64,000 nt of DNA from Xiphydria camelus (GCA_963678675.1 OY783199.1:14330232-14394231); one strand, 5' to 3'; shown: positions 21,865-33,475, numbered from the stretch's first letter. The notes: generated by a model not told the origin, from the sequence alone. Made by a program: numbers and translations.

Positions 21865-23932
21865 TTAACCCATTAAGTCCGAGAAATACCCAATTCTCAA
21901 TTGAAGTTTGAGACTTATTTTCTACAACAAAAAATTGGAATAAAAATTCCAAACATACCTATTCCACTATTTTTGGGTGTGCTCTTTCGATTGGTGCAGT
22001 CAGAATTACATTTTCATGACTCCGAAAACCAATATGGCGCATTCTAAATAAAAAGTGCACAAAATTTCGTGTGTTTCATTTTTATGTGATTTTTTTTCGC
22101 ATCAATAAAGTCGCAGGATCGAAGCCAAATTGCGGCCAAAGGGGGACGCAATATGTGAACTTTAATTAGAAATTTGTTTATTTTGCTATGAATCAACGTA
22201 ACCTCTTCAAAACTTCAATATATCGAAAAAATATACGTTATTTGATCAATTATGAACATTATTGATGAAATTGATATCTCTAGTGGTACAATCGTCCCGA
22301 AAATGTATGTACAGGGCTTTTCAGGGCCGCTGATCATGAATCTGAGGTTACATTTTTTAAATTCAAGATGGCGGATCCAATATGGCATACCGAAATTCAT
22401 AAAATGCTTCTAAATCACGAGAAAATGTGTATATGGGGGTTTTACGAAAGAAAATTGGTTGTTTAGTCCGTTTCATGTGAACATTTCCCAACTCAAACCT
22501 CGTAGAAACTTTATATTTTTATATATTTTCTAATTATTTAGTTCTTTCTGCGATAAACTTCGCTATTATTCTCTCCGCTTGACTTGATGATAATTTCAAA
22601 TTCAGTTACCCGGCACTTCTAGTAGCTTCATCACGCGTCATTAGTCTAATTACACTTTTGAATACTAATATTTGTTGCAACCCACCCGCAGACTCTCGCG
22701 ACGCGCCTGAAAACAGGCAACACCTTAGATAGGCTGCAGCGCGCAGCACTATGCAAGCAATACTGAGCCTGACCGGTAGATGGCGAAGAGCTTGCGTCGC
22801 CTCTCCCACAGACAAACCCCGTCACTGAGGGTATAAATTAGCACCTCCCTGAGCGCCCCTCTTACATCATATTTTCAGATTTATTATTGAACGTGAAATT
22901 CATATATACTATTGTTTATATAAAACTATATGTACTTTTTGGATAGTCGAATATTTGTTCTTACCCGAAAAGGATAATTGATTTTCGACTCGCTTTTTCT
23001 CTGCTCGTACCTATTATTACTTGAAACATGGCACCAAAACGTAAAAGAAAGTCAACAGCTAATCGTCTGGATTATGAGGTTGACACATCGGATGATAATT
23101 ATGATCAAATGTTACTTCTACCAAATTCAAGTGATTCTGGAGGCTCAGATGAAGAATCCGATATTGATCACGATGGCGATGATGAAATAGATGAAATTCT
23201 ATCAAAGTATTCATACACAAATGTATCTAGGTCATACGATGATAACCAAACAAAGTTAGAGAAAGATCATGAGTACGTTTGGGTTGATGGTGAGAAAAAG
23301 TATAGTAATGAAATAATGAATAAATGTTTTCTCAGTGAAAATCAAAAAAGAAGTATACATAATTCCCCTCATATGTTCAACTATTTGAACACTTCTTTTC
23401 AATCGAAATGAAAAATTATATCGTGGAAGCCACCAAAGAGAATGGGTATACTCTAAATCTAGATGATTTGAACACTTATATAGGAATTCTCATTTTATCA
23501 AGTTTCAATAAACGTAAGTCTCAAAAAGATTATTGGTCGCTTGACCCTCTTTTATGTTGCGAAATAGTTCGATCTGCCATGCGACGTGATACTTTTCTTG
23601 AAATAAAATCGAACATAAAGTATTCAAAAACTAGCGATGAAAAAAAAGATGATAAAGCTTGGCGAATTCGGGTGTTGCTGGAAAAGTTCCGTAAGAATAT
23701 TACAAAATTTGGCTTTTTTGAATCTGCGTTATCGGTCGACGAAATGATGGCTAAGTCTTATGCCAGAACTAGTTTGAAGCAATTTATCCGCGGAAAACCG
23801 ATACGATTCGGTTTGAAATTTTGGGGAGTATGTTCAGCAAACGGATATTTATTTGATCTTGATCTGTACTGTGGGAAGGGATCACAAGTTGATAAGCTAA
23901 ATAAATGCGCCCTCGGTACAAAATCCGCTGAC
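21865..23932 (+). mobile_element. 3'-truncated piggyBac-type element
   Basis: The left border is TTAA (21865-21868) followed by CCCATTAAGTCCGAGAAATA, a plausible piggyBac tip. The transposase reading frame stops matching at about 23932 and no right tip is found downstream. Non-coding stretches at 22250-22400 contain ATGGCGGATCC-type sequence, also seen in the 3' part of the Transib element (47.04-47.2 kb). Confidence 0.7.
23028..23932 (+). pseudogene. piggyBac-family transposase, N-terminal half
   Basis: The start MAPKRKRKSTANRL is basic and is followed by an acidic segment (DEESDIDHDGDDEIDE). The second part, in another frame from about 23395, has LNTYIGILILSSFNKRKSQK, RSAMRRDTFLEI, ALSVDEMMAKSYARTSLKQF, IRGKPIRFGLKFWGVCSANG and YCGKGSQVDKLNKCALGTK. 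The first catalytic aspartate (SVDEMM) is present. The second and third aspartates and the Cys-rich end are lost where unrelated sequence begins. One frameshift lies in the CTTCTTTTC run near 23395. It differs clearly from the 5-7.6 kb element, so it is a separate family. Confidence 0.85.
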
Positions 23933-24072
23933 TCACCAAATTTTTGGTTTGGAGTCTGCGCAGTGCGTGCTCCTTGTTTCTGTTTGCGTCTAACCTCAAC
24001 TTTATGCATTTTCTTCACTGATCTATGCTGTGCATCGGTTGACGGGTTTATGATAGTAACAGTTTAGGTTAT

Positions 24073-24696
24073 GTGAAAAATTTCACGTGTAAAATTGCAT
24101 GATTAGGGTAAACGGGGTAAACCATCCAGTTATTGGATACTTTGCACTTATTGGACAGTCTGATTTAATTTAAAAAAAAAAAGATTTCTAGTTTTTACTT
24201 AAATAAATATTATCAAAACCGTACCTGGCTTATTAATTCTTGACTGTCCAATAACTAAGTTTTTGACTTTATCCCAGTTTTTTATTGTTGAAAATTATAT
24301 TCTTTCAAACTTAAAATTGTAAGTTACTAGAATGTAAAGCCAATATATTTTCAATTAAAACAAGCCACTACTCATATCTCTCTAGGTAGAAAAATATCTT
24401 CTTATAACACGGTCTCAAATGTTGTTAAATGCTTAAGTCGGAACGCGTCGCTACTTCTCCTTATAAACGAATTAAATAGCTGACGCGGTTGGTGGTGATT
24501 AGCAAAGTGATTTCGATGATGCGTGATTAATTAGGAACCGTCCCGCAATTAGCCTTCCAGGAAAGATACAGGACTGTGAGCGCATTCACAGTCCCTGTTT
24601 GACCTTAATAGAGATACTTACATAGTAGTAATAAAATATATTAGAGTAATAAGTATTTACCCTACTGAAAAATTTCATGTGTAAAATTGTATGATT
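24073..24696. repeat. Element flanked by 31-bp direct repeats
   Basis: GAAAAATTTCACGTGTAAAA + TTGCATGATTA at 24073-24103 recurs with two changes at 24666-24696. Between them, the ends AGGGTAAA and TTTACCCT are inverted. A short perfect palindrome (GGACTGTGAGCGCATTCACAGTCC) lies at about 24571. A duplication this long is unusual for a transposon, so unequal exchange in the adjoining tandem repeat is an alternative. Confidence 0.5.
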
Positions 24697-24830
24697 AATT
24701 GTATGTTAAATTTCGCGATAAATATTATGTCAAATTATATGTTAAATTACATATTAAATCACATGATAAATTACATGTTAAATTGTATGGTAAATCCCAT
24801 GTAAAAATCAATCAACTTTCACATGTTATT
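24697..24830. repeat. AT-rich short tandem repeat
   Basis: About ten degenerate copies of a unit near ATGTTAAATTAC. It continues from the right copy of the 31-bp repeat. Confidence 0.7.
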
Positions 24831-25163
24831 TAACACTCTGTGTAACACGTGATTTAACACATTTTGTCAGACCTTTCTTAAAATTCTGTTATAATTTTTT
24901 CTGTTAGACAAATTTTACGTTAACATCTGTTTTGATAAATTTATTAGTACAATACATTTATTAGTACAATTTTTATTTACTATGGAACAATTAATTTATC
25001 AGCTAGATTAAAAAATGGTAATATACACACAAAGAGAGAGAGATGCAGAAAAGAACAAACATAATGTTATAGGCTAAAAGGAACATCGTAAGTAAAAAAT
25101 ATAAGTAGACAAAGATTAAAGTATGTATAAATATCGCCAGAATATAGATGACAGAAAAACGCG

Positions 25164-25652
25164 ATATGAGCCGTTGAAAACCAGAATGGTGTAAGTCACA
25201 TTTCATGTAAGCTAAGATTATTTGAGTGCAAAGTTAAGCACAATTTAAAAAATCTGTCTAGATGATACAAACAGATATTTTAAATCGTACACATATCTGT
25301 TTTATATCATCTAGACAGATTTTTCAAATTGTACTTAACACTTTCACTGCCGGTCACGCAGCATGTGCGTGATGCGAGATTTGCCGAGCGGCCGGTTACG
25401 CAGAGCCTGCTAGATGTGCATACCGCTATTCCACGATACAATGCTGGTTTGGCCTTTATGGATGTTCAAAAAATTATGTCGGCACAGTGAACATGATATC
25501 CATAAAGGCCAGACCAGTATACATCGTGGAAACGGCGGCATGCACATTTTCCGAAAAACTGCGCCGGCAGTGAAAGTGTTAACTTTGCAGTCAAATAATC
25601 TCAGCTTACATGAAATGTGACTTACACTATACTGGTTTTCAACGGCTCATAT
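25164..25652. repeat. Fold-back element carrying two nested palindromes
   Basis: The outer arms (25164-25240 and about 25577-25652) are inverted copies starting ATATGAGCCGTTGAAAACCA read inward. A second, inner palindrome is at 25243-25333 (AAATCTGTCTAGATGAT...). The TTAA MITE below occupies the rest, so the right arm was displaced by insertion. Confidence 0.85.
25335..25582. mobile_element. 248-bp TTAA MITE
   Basis: TTAA at both ends, with inverted tips CACTTTCACTGCCGG. It belongs to the same family as the MITEs at about 9288-9382 and 60046-60217 (tips CAC-TTCGCTGCC). Inner inverted repeats are around CATAAAGGCC and GGCCTTTATGGAT. Confidence 0.85.
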
Positions 25653-25735
25653 GTAAAAGAATATAAAAGGAACAATATCGTGCAGAACGTTATTGTAGAA
25701 ATTGCATGGCCAATGCACTGGAGAAAACTTGCACA

Positions 25736-25867
25736 CTGCTTTCAAATGTAGATATCGTTGTCGAAGAGTCTTCAGGAGATGTGGAGCCAAATCTTCAATG
25801 ACGACTGGATTGCTCTGCATGGTCGGTCCTGCGATGTAGCCCGTGCTTTTATACTCCTTTCTCTGAT
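25736..25867 (-). CDS. Candidate exon 2 of the nested gene
   Basis: Two overlapping acceptors exist: TTTTAG ending at 25868 and the following ATCAG ending at 25863. With the second, phase 0 gives RKEYKSTGYIAGPTMQSNPV and VIEDLAPHLLKTLRQRYLHL, which reads like real protein. With the first, the frame closes after 31 codons (IRERSIKARATSQDRPCRAI...). The open frame runs on into the adjacent fold-back element, so the true end is uncertain. No function is assigned. Confidence 0.35.
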
Positions 25868-25954
25868 CTAAAATACAAATTCGATATAATACTCCTCATA
25901 AAATATTTATTTTTTTTTTCGCTGACTACTTTTAAACTCAGGGATTTTACTCAC

Positions 25955-26143
25955 TCGATAGCCCAGCTGTCGCGCCGACCAATGCCTCCAGTCTCCTTTC
26001 CATGTTGCTTCGCCTCCGAGGCGATGGAATATCTGGCCTTCCTGAAGCTCGCGTACATCCTCCATCATTTTGGCTGCATCGATGAAGCTAATCTGCAACA
26101 TGATGAAAGACGAGCACATGAGACGATAAAGAAACTCATTCAT
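25955..26143 (-). CDS. Candidate host exon 1 of a nested gene (unknown product)
   Basis: I do not recognise the family. The open frame starts at ATG 26143 and runs 63 codons to a strong donor GTGAGTAAAA (25954). The protein begins MNEFLYRLMCSSFIMLQISF and continues IDAAKMMEDVRELQEG, GQIFHRLGGEATWKGDWRHW and SARQLGYR. The first 24 residues could be a short signal peptide. Upstream on the same strand, CATAAAAGG|GTAAGTATT and TTATTTGCAG (about 26199-26150) look like a 5'-UTR intron. Alternatively, TTGCAG at about 26098 is the acceptor and the coding part begins at ISFIDAAK. It lies inside the 37-kb EF-hand intron, on the same strand. Confidence 0.45.
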
Positions 26144-26563
26144 CTATCTGCCCCTCCTGCAAATAATTTCATTACATTAATTATTAATACTTACCCTTTT
26201 ATGCAGGAAGCTGGATAATCCTTATTTTCCGCTTCTAAGTCCTTATTCCAAAGATCTTGCCCCGAATGTTTTAATTAATAACACGCGTTAACGTTAAACG
26301 CTGACGAACGAATCACACGCGAATCGAACTGACAGCTCGCAGACCTCGCAGTCGCTCGCCTTCTTCTGTGGTGTCGATGGAGGTTATGTCACGATATGTA
26401 AAGTATAAAGTCAACAAGTTCACGCCAGGTGGCAGATAAATCGTTGAAAATCGCCGTTCGCAGAGCACAAAATCAGAATTCAGTTGGAAATCGGTTTTCA
26501 ACCGCACATGCGCAGAAAAAAATTTCCAACCAGTCACAAATTGCGCTGTGCGAACGAACCTAC

Positions 26564-26775
26564 TGTCATGTCCGGTTTCTATATATGACTGGAGTCGACC
26601 AACATCTCTCGAAGAGTCGGTGGCGCAATTAGTAGAATGCGAAAACGTTTCCCGGTCTCGAGGCATTTGGCATAGGATATCCCAAAGATCGCAGGTTCAA
26701 ATCCCGGTGGGGCACGAAAAAAAAAACGACACCTCTAGGCGGGTAAAGTCACTGTGCGCGTTCCCTTTTTGCAAA
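26564..26775 (+). mobile_element. tRNA-derived SINE, copy 1
   Basis: Box A-like TGGCGCAATTAGTAGAATGC (26621) and box B-like GGTTCAAATCC (26694) form a Pol III promoter. The head GACTGGAGTCGACCAACA and the tail AAAAAACGACAC...GTTCCCTTTTTGCAAAATC are shared with the copies at 42.5 and 55.6 kb. The copies share a tRNA-like 5' part and a unique tail. Confidence 0.85.
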
Positions 26776-27328
26776 ATCTATAAACCGACAATTATTTTGA
26801 AAGCGCACCGCGTGACTGCACAGTGCTGTGTAGTGACGATCGCTGTGCAGTCACAGTAACCTCACTCGCCGTTGCCACTCCGTGTCGCCACTGTGACGTC
26901 CGCGGGGGCACGCACGATAAGGTCACTGTGATGTTTCCTAAATCCACCGCGTGACGGCACAGTGCGCTCGTAGTGACAAAACTTGGCTATCGGGGTCTGC
27001 ATTCGACAAAACCCCGGGCAAACGAGTAGACGGGCCTTTACTCGACTGACTTGCACCGCACCGATCGACGATCGATAGCATACTGCATCCCATTGGCGGC
27101 CGACGCGTGGTGGGGGGAACGCCCTGATAGGTGATAGGTTGACAGTTGCGTCAGTGGGCGATTGGTGGGGGGTTTCGGGTCGGTTGTCGACCAGAAAAAC
27201 TATTTTATAGAATAGAGAGATTTATATCTATGGTAGAGTTAGCTGTTCGACAGGCGTAAAGATATTCAATATACTGTTACATCTGCTGGATGCAACGCTG
27301 ACCGCATTGATTCGTTACGTGAGAATAT
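26776..27328. other. No gene; GC-rich stretch
   Basis: Tandem-like CACTGTGAC / GTGACTGCACAGTG motifs run through 26780-26960 and resemble the sequence beyond the SINE tail at 55.5 kb. No ORF is supported. Confidence 0.45.
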
Positions 27329-27676
27329 AGGGTGAGTCCGGGATAGTTCGACCAGCGGATTAGTTTGACCAGTACCTATATATTCAATGAGAAGCATTCA
27401 TATTTGGTAGAAATGCCGTTACGACGTTTAGTTGGTTCTGCGAAGTCACAGCGGCAACTCGCGGTCATTTTTACAGATACAACACGTGATACTGAGAACA
27501 ATATTTTCGTAATACTGATTTTTTACCCTTTAATTTGGAACGCACGTTTAGTAATCTGAAAAGGTGAGAATTTCATTTATATTAATATGTTATGAGTTTG
27601 TTGGCATACCTAAGTGTGACAAAACAAAGTTTTGTTACTTTAATTTCATGTTAACCCTCTGGTCGGTCTCACCCTA
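27329..27676. repeat. Possible 348-bp element with short inverted ends
   Basis: AGGGTGAGTCCG at the left is mirrored as CGGTCTCACCCT at the right (11 of 12 match). A second TTCGACCAG / CTGGTCGG pair sits next to it. No ORF family is recognised. Confidence 0.35.
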
Positions 27677-27710
27677 ATGAAGTGGTTCAACTAACCCAAC
27701 TATTAATACG

Positions 27711-27793
27711 TTAACTGCCCAAATGACACTGCCCGTATTGGACCACGTGTACTGAAACCCAAGTGTCGGTTGTTGTGGCAGCTAGCGTGTTAA
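27711..27793. mobile_element. 83-bp TTAA-bounded MITE
   Basis: TTAA occurs at both borders, with CTGCC near the left and GGCAGCTAGCGTG at the right. It appears to be a short relative of the CACTTTCGCTGCC family. Confidence 0.4.
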
Positions 27794-27848
27794 GCGCCGT
27801 TTGCAAATATTTAGGCCACCTGTATCTTAATGAATACAACGTAACACT

Positions 27849-27984
27849 TTAACTCTTTGCCAGATGTATCCAAAAGGTGCCAGCGCTCTAGATAAACACG
27901 GTATTTTTCTTTAACATTTACCTAATTTTACCAAACGGCCTCAGGGAATGATTTTTTTTAACATGATGGCGCTTAATGTGTTAA
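27849..27984. mobile_element. 136-bp TTAA-bounded MITE
   Basis: TTAACTCTTTGCCA at the left and TGGCGCTTAATGTGTTAA at the right form imperfect inverted tips. Confidence 0.4.
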
Positions 27985-28297
27985 GGGTTATTTTAGCCAC
28001 AGTATCGTATTTATTATTTGTTGCAACTGCATTATGCTTATGTTTTCATGCAACTTTCTAATAAATACTTGTATAGAATTGTTCTCCTAATGGGATTTTA
28101 ATATTTATGAAAGCATACATTTATGGAAAAAGATTACTTCAACTTGCTGTGCATGGGTATGAGCATCTTGACCTTGCACTGGTTCACTTCTGTTCAGTCG
28201 ACTTCGTGGACACATAAGTCTTTGAGACTTCTAAAATAATGGAGGCAGCGATCGCAGATGTATTTCGTTCGCTTCATTCTTGAAAGCTGTGTGCCTA

Positions 28298-29302
28298 CTA
28301 GCTGAGAAAGATCCTTGATCCAGACGTAGTGGTAGATGATGGGTGTTTCGTCATCCTCGTTCTCCTCCTTCCCCTCATCCGATTTCTCGTCAAAACGTAG
28401 TGATTTTGGATCATGAGCAGGTTGTCCTTTTTGAGTGAGGTAACGTGAATGGGAGCGACCACAAAATTTTCCTTCCGCTTCTGCAGAATGTACACGTTGA
28501 TCGAGACTTCATTCTGCTTTTCAAACTTTGGAATCTTTCTTGGCATCACTGGAAAGTCTATTTCCACAAAGTTCAGTTTGTTCTCGTATGATCTGTACAC
28601 TGACACACGGTTGGGATGATATCGCCGATCAACAGGATGCAGTGCAGAACGGAGCGCCCACTTGAAACACTGGTTATGGGTGTTCTGCACGTTGACACAG
28701 GCTTTTTTCTTCCTGATAAACTCTGGAATTTCCAGGTAGGAGCTATCCCTCATAGAGTTGTATCGGTTAATGTTGATGGTCAAATTAATTACGATTCGCA
28801 GCCTCCAACCCGAGTCTCGCTCTTGTAATTCGTTCATTTGTCGGAATATAGGGTCTCGCAAATTCTGGGTGAACTACTGCTGTGAATTGGTGGTCCGCAT
28901 GATCGGCACGTTCCTCGTGGCGAAGGTCTTTAGTTCGACGATCTCTTAGTCATTCTTGACGATGCTGTATTTACCCTCCAATACAGCATTCACCTTCAAG
29001 GCGTTCTCCCGCTTCAGCGCGTGCTTGATGCGCGGTGTGAATAGAGCTTTCACGTTCTGTAGGAAGGTCGTGGGGCCCAGGTTTCGCAAGTTGACGATTA
29101 CTCCGGTGCGGATGCGCCCGTCGAACGCCGACTGAATATCTTCCCACGAGACGCATCTCTGTTCGCGTTCAACCAGTCGTCCACCTCTCACGAGTAAGCT
29201 CTTGAGTTTTCGGTTGTAACTCTTCACTTGTCGAATGACGGCCAAGTACCGTTGTTTGATGGGTGTCGACGTCCCTCTCGATGCATCAATCGGCGGGATC
29301 AA
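28298..29302 (-). pseudogene. Polinton/adintovirus-like protein-primed DNA polymerase, N-terminal fragment
   Basis: Two minus-strand frames are collinear with the region ahead of the polymerase domain in polB proteins of Polinton/Maverick elements, which are endogenous virus-like DNA elements. The upstream piece (29302-28946) includes a basic segment and KVNAVLEGKYSIVKND. The downstream piece (28861-28298) includes ERDSGWRLRIVINLTININR, a CFKWALRSALHP block and a LLMIQNHYVLTR-like end. A frame break lies at about 28945 and both ends are cut, with no Exo or Pol motifs remaining. No integrase, ATPase or capsid gene is nearby. It is an isolated, inactive relic. Confidence 0.7.
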
Positions 29303-30949
29303 TGCTTTTGCGAGCGATGAGCTCGAAGGCCTGTCGATGGGTATTCACGATATTCTTGCACTGATCGGAAGATATGTCGTTTTTCTTTCGAAAGCGGGAT
29401 GCGACTGATGGTATGAGTGTGGTGACATGTGGTATTTAACCGTTCTAGACACTGGAGACAGTGGCGCGGTGGCGAAAGGGGGGGGGGGGCTTGGATAAAC
29501 TCGCTGGAATATCCGAGTCGGCTCGCGTGAAATATGCTTCGTGCGAATTTGAATCCTCGTGCAGCGGAGTGCGCGTAATGCTAGCGGTACATCCTCACCA
29601 TCCGTGTAGTTAAATCAAATTAGACATTGAACGATGCATCAAATCAGATAGTCTTGCTTTTTTGATATGTTGTTTATGATGAAAAGGCAATGTTAAATCC
29701 AAGTTTTCGACCTCGACAGACGACCGGGTCATTGTCAAAAATGAAGAAAATCTCGAAATTTTTGACATTTTTTCAGTTTTGGTCGATTTTGACCCGGAAG
29801 GACTGGTTTTTCATCAAAGACCATCTAAATTATTTTTGAAGTAGATTAAATTTTCAACAATTTGAGACCTGAACGGTTATTGTAGGTCCAATAGTTTCGG
29901 AGATACAGCTTTTCAAAGTTTGGCCAATTTTGCAAGTTTCACGATTTGTAGCAAAACTTCACCATTTTCAGTGCCGTTCATGTGTCTGAAGGCCCAGTAT
30001 ATTGTTTGAAAACCCTTAGTGGACTCTCATAGTGTCTCAGGAGACTCCAAAGTGACCCTCCCCCCTCAATCACTTTAGCAAAAAATGAGATATTATTTGT
30101 ATTTTTATTTACAGGCGTGGGTATGTGTAAAAATCAAAGTATTGACAATTACTTACAATTACTTTAATTTTCTTGGAATGACCATTATCATTAATATTAT
30201 ATTAAAAAGAAATAAGTACTTGTGTAATACGTCGATGAAAAATAAGTGAAAATCTGACATCAATTTTGAAGATGTGTTTATTTTAATCAAATATTGCTCT
30301 CTTTGATGGATCTGGCTGGTCTGAGACGTCGTCTCAAGAATATCCGAGACGGGCACCTACAATTCTTCGTTTAGTTCATCTTCGTCTGGCAGGTCATCTA
30401 TGCATGAATAATGCGTATTAATCAGTGCATAAACCTAGAGTACCGCGTGTACAGTGCATCCAGTGTTCAAGCGCTCTAACTTGCAATTAGATGGTTCGGC
30501 CTCATCTCAACTTAAGGAGGATCGTCAGAGAAATTACTTCTCAGAAACCGTAGTTGAACATTTTTTTAAATACTTGTGAACTCATTTTAATAAGAGAAAC
30601 AAAATCAAACAATTTCACTCTACAGTTTTCTCATAATTAATTTTTTAAACTTACGAGATTAGCTTTGAGTCTTATGGGGAGCATATTTCAAATGCACAGA
30701 GCTTGCGATTTTCAACCGAAAAAAAATTCTGAAAATTATGAAATAAGTTTCAACACCACACGAACTTATTTTTACTAAATTATGAAGAATGTTCACTGTA
30801 CGGTTTTTTTAATACAAAGGAACAACTGTCGAAGAATTCAAAAGTTTTCATGTACTCGTCCGCCATATGCAAAAACGTGGCAACATCTCACTACGTGACG
30901 TCACAAGCTATTGGCACGAAGCGTGCTCTTTCTCACTAACCAGTTTTCC
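29303..30949. other. No gene; G-run and T-rich sequence
   Basis: A G-run lies at about 29480-29490. AT-rich sequence at 29690-30110 has repeated TTTTGACATTTTT / GTCAAAAAT motifs but no borders I can define. No coding signal is seen. Confidence 0.5.
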
Positions 30950-30954
30950 AACTT

Positions 30955-31257
30955 GAGATTGAGGTTATAAACAGACGTCATGAACCGCTTCAACGCGTTG
31001 TCCGTCGATAAGAATTCTGTTTAACCTACCGACTTGCTACCGACTTACAAATACACTTTCTCACTAACCAGTTTTCCTTTCCATCGGAAAGTTTGAGCAC
31101 GTGAAAAATTGGACATGTCTTGGCAGTTCTTTTACGTCTGTTTCTATACTCGCCAATTGAGATTGAGGTTATAAACAGACGTCATGAACCGCCTCAACGC
31201 GTTGTCCGTCGATAAGTATTCTGTTTAACCTACCGATTTGCTACCAACTTACGAATG
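30955..31257 (+). repeat. Tandem duplication, 204-bp period
   Basis: GAGATTGAGGTTATAAACAG... through ...TACCGACTTGCTACCGACTT (30955-31053) recurs at 31159-31257 with a few substitutions. TTTCTCACTAACCAGTTTTC is also present twice (30929 and 31051). Confidence 0.9.
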
Positions 31258-31874
31258 TTGAATTGCTTTGTTGCCACGTTTTGCACACATTTTATATATT
31301 TAAAATAAATTAACTTTAAAGTTATAAAATTGTTTTCGAATATTTATCTTATTTTTTAGGTTGAAAATAACAAAAAGAAAAAAGAATTCAGCCCCTATAC
31401 TTATATTGCAGTTTTTATAAAACTTGAAATTTTACTATTTGAAATTGGCAACACACGTCGGTTTCTTTGTTCTTTTTCCCCTTCTACCTCACCCCGAAGA
31501 GCATTGACGATCCTCTTTAATATGCTATCATCAAATAATCGATCCTTTGTAACTCGTAAACGTAAGTACAGTGTGGCTTTTACAGTGCATTTGAACAACT
31601 ATTTGTAAACCCCGGTTAACTCATTTAAATTACTGTATCTCTTTAATTCGATAATATATTATTAGTTATATCGCGTGTGCAGTGCCAAATCATTCGACCT
31701 AACCGTTCGGTTTAAATCCATCTCAACACACACCAAATCATCAGCCGAGAGCTAAATCCGCCTTGCGGTATGTTTGGTAAGTAGCCGTGTCGCGAACAAG
31801 TGTCTCTAGGATTTACGACCCCGCGGAGATCTAATATTGATCGCACGGCACCCGAACATACACATTTATTTAGA
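31258..31874. other. No gene seen
   Basis: AT-rich to mixed sequence before the next transposon-type ORF. No repeat border is seen. Confidence 0.45.
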
Positions 31875-32941
31875 ATGTCGAAACCCGGGACTTCGGCAAG
31901 TTTGTGTTTTATTTGTCACGGGAGTTCGAATGAGGGCGAAGTGGTGACAGTAAAGACAAGAGGGATACAAACCCTTCTGGCGTCCGGTATTTCATTGAAA
32001 AATCGAGAAAACGAGCATTTATTGAAACGTGTAAACGAGATTTCTGTGCATACTGCTTACCAAAAAGGTACAACAACCCCAAGTTAATAGCAGCAGCAGT
32101 TCGCCGTGGAGAAACAATTGTAAAATCAAAAGATACAAGACCTACAAGATCGGTGGGTGAAAAGTTTAATTTCAGAGAGCACTGTTTTCTATGTGGAGAT
32201 AGAATTACAGAACAGTTCATCGAGGCTGAGAAGAGAAAAAACCCAAGAAAAAGAAACAACGTCATTATTGTGGAAAAAGTTGATCTTGGTGTAAATATAT
32301 TGAGAGCAGCAGAAAAACGAGGTGATGAGTGAGCCTTAAAAACTAAAGAACGCATTTCTGATGGCACTGACTTGGTAGCAGTAGACGCGAGATATTACCG
32401 ATTTTGCCAAAAGAAACTCTACTTACCTCCAACACAAGGTGTGAAGAGGGGAGGTCGTAAGCACACCACGATTAAGGATGCCACGGAACAAATTTTTGCA
32501 CATCTCCAAGAGAACTCAGAAGAATGTCAGTTTTCTCGGGATGAACTGATTAGCCAGATAGAAGGGGGAAACCCCGATAATCGAACAATAAAAAATCGTC
32601 TGTTTAAGAAGTATGGAGAGGATATTATAATTTGCTCCGTAGTTTGCATCCACTGTGAGGGTGTCTCATGTGACAACGTCCCTGAGGTCGCATTAAGCCT
32701 GGATTATTCATGCACAGATGAAGATGAACTAAACGAAGAATTGTGGGTGCCCGTCTTGGATATTCTTGAAAACCCTCCTGACATCTCAGGAGACGACGTC
32801 TTGGACCTACCATATCCATCAAAGAGAGCAACATTTGTCGAGGTCGAAAACTTGGATTTAACATTGCCTTTTCATCATAAGCAACATATCAAAAAAGCAA
32901 GACTATCTGATCTGGTGCATCGTTCACCCCCTTTTCATGTT
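31875..32941 (+). pseudogene. Transposon-type protein with Cys-rich N-terminus, frameshifted
   Basis: It begins MSKPGTSASLCFICHGSSNE, then GIQTLLASGISLKNRENEHL and HTAYQKG. A frame change near 32060 leads to HCFLCGDRITEQFIEAEKRK, and a further one near 32330 leads to DLVAVDARYYRFCQKKLYLP. Spaced pairs (C-x2-C, H...C-x2-C, YY-x2-C) resemble the zinc-ribbon-like N-terminus of large insect transposon proteins, probably the class represented by the fragment at 14.5-15.9 kb; this link is inference. The C-terminal part ends SDLVHRSPPFHV at 32941, followed by unrelated sequence. One in-frame TGA lies at about 32329. Confidence 0.6.
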
Positions 32942-33063
32942 TAATTTGACTGGACTAGTGAGCTTATACCCGTAGCCATCCCGTATGTAAACGGATAATA
33001 AATGTCCACATATGTATGCAGCTACGTGTATGAGTAGGTATTTTCTATCCGCATTTATGAGCA

Positions 33064-33475
33064 GTAGACTTGGACACCGAAAACTACGGAGCGGAAATCC
33101 TACACAACGAAAAATATGGGGCGGTAGACCTAGATACGGAAAAGTATGGAGAGGTAAACCTGGACACTCTCTCTCTCTCTCTCTCTGAAAACTACGGAGC
33201 GGAAAACCTGGACACCGAAAACTATTGCGTGAGATAGATTTAGACATCAAAAACTATGCAGTGGAAGACCTGGACATCTAAAACTATCTTGCGGCAGACC
33301 TGGACACCGAAAACTACGAAGAGGAAGACCTGGAAAACGAAAATTATGGAGTGGTATACCTGGATGTTGAAAATTATGATGGGAATATCTTGTACGTCAA
33401 GCCCTATGGAGCGAAGTACTTGGATACTGTAAACTATGGAGAGGAATATTTGGACATCTCGAGAACTTCGAAGCA
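33064..33475 (+). repeat. 30-bp minisatellite, locus 2
   Basis: About 13 degenerate units of GACCTGGACACCGAAAACTA + TGGAGCGGAA, all in plus orientation. A (CT)n microsatellite at about 33168-33186 interrupts the array. The 30-bp period keeps a reading frame that would give the decapeptide EDLDTENYGA, but stops occur in most units. Confidence 0.9.

Noticed and set aside
30955..31257. Assembly artefact at the 204-bp tandem duplication
   Set aside because: The two units differ by several substitutions, so a real older duplication is more likely.
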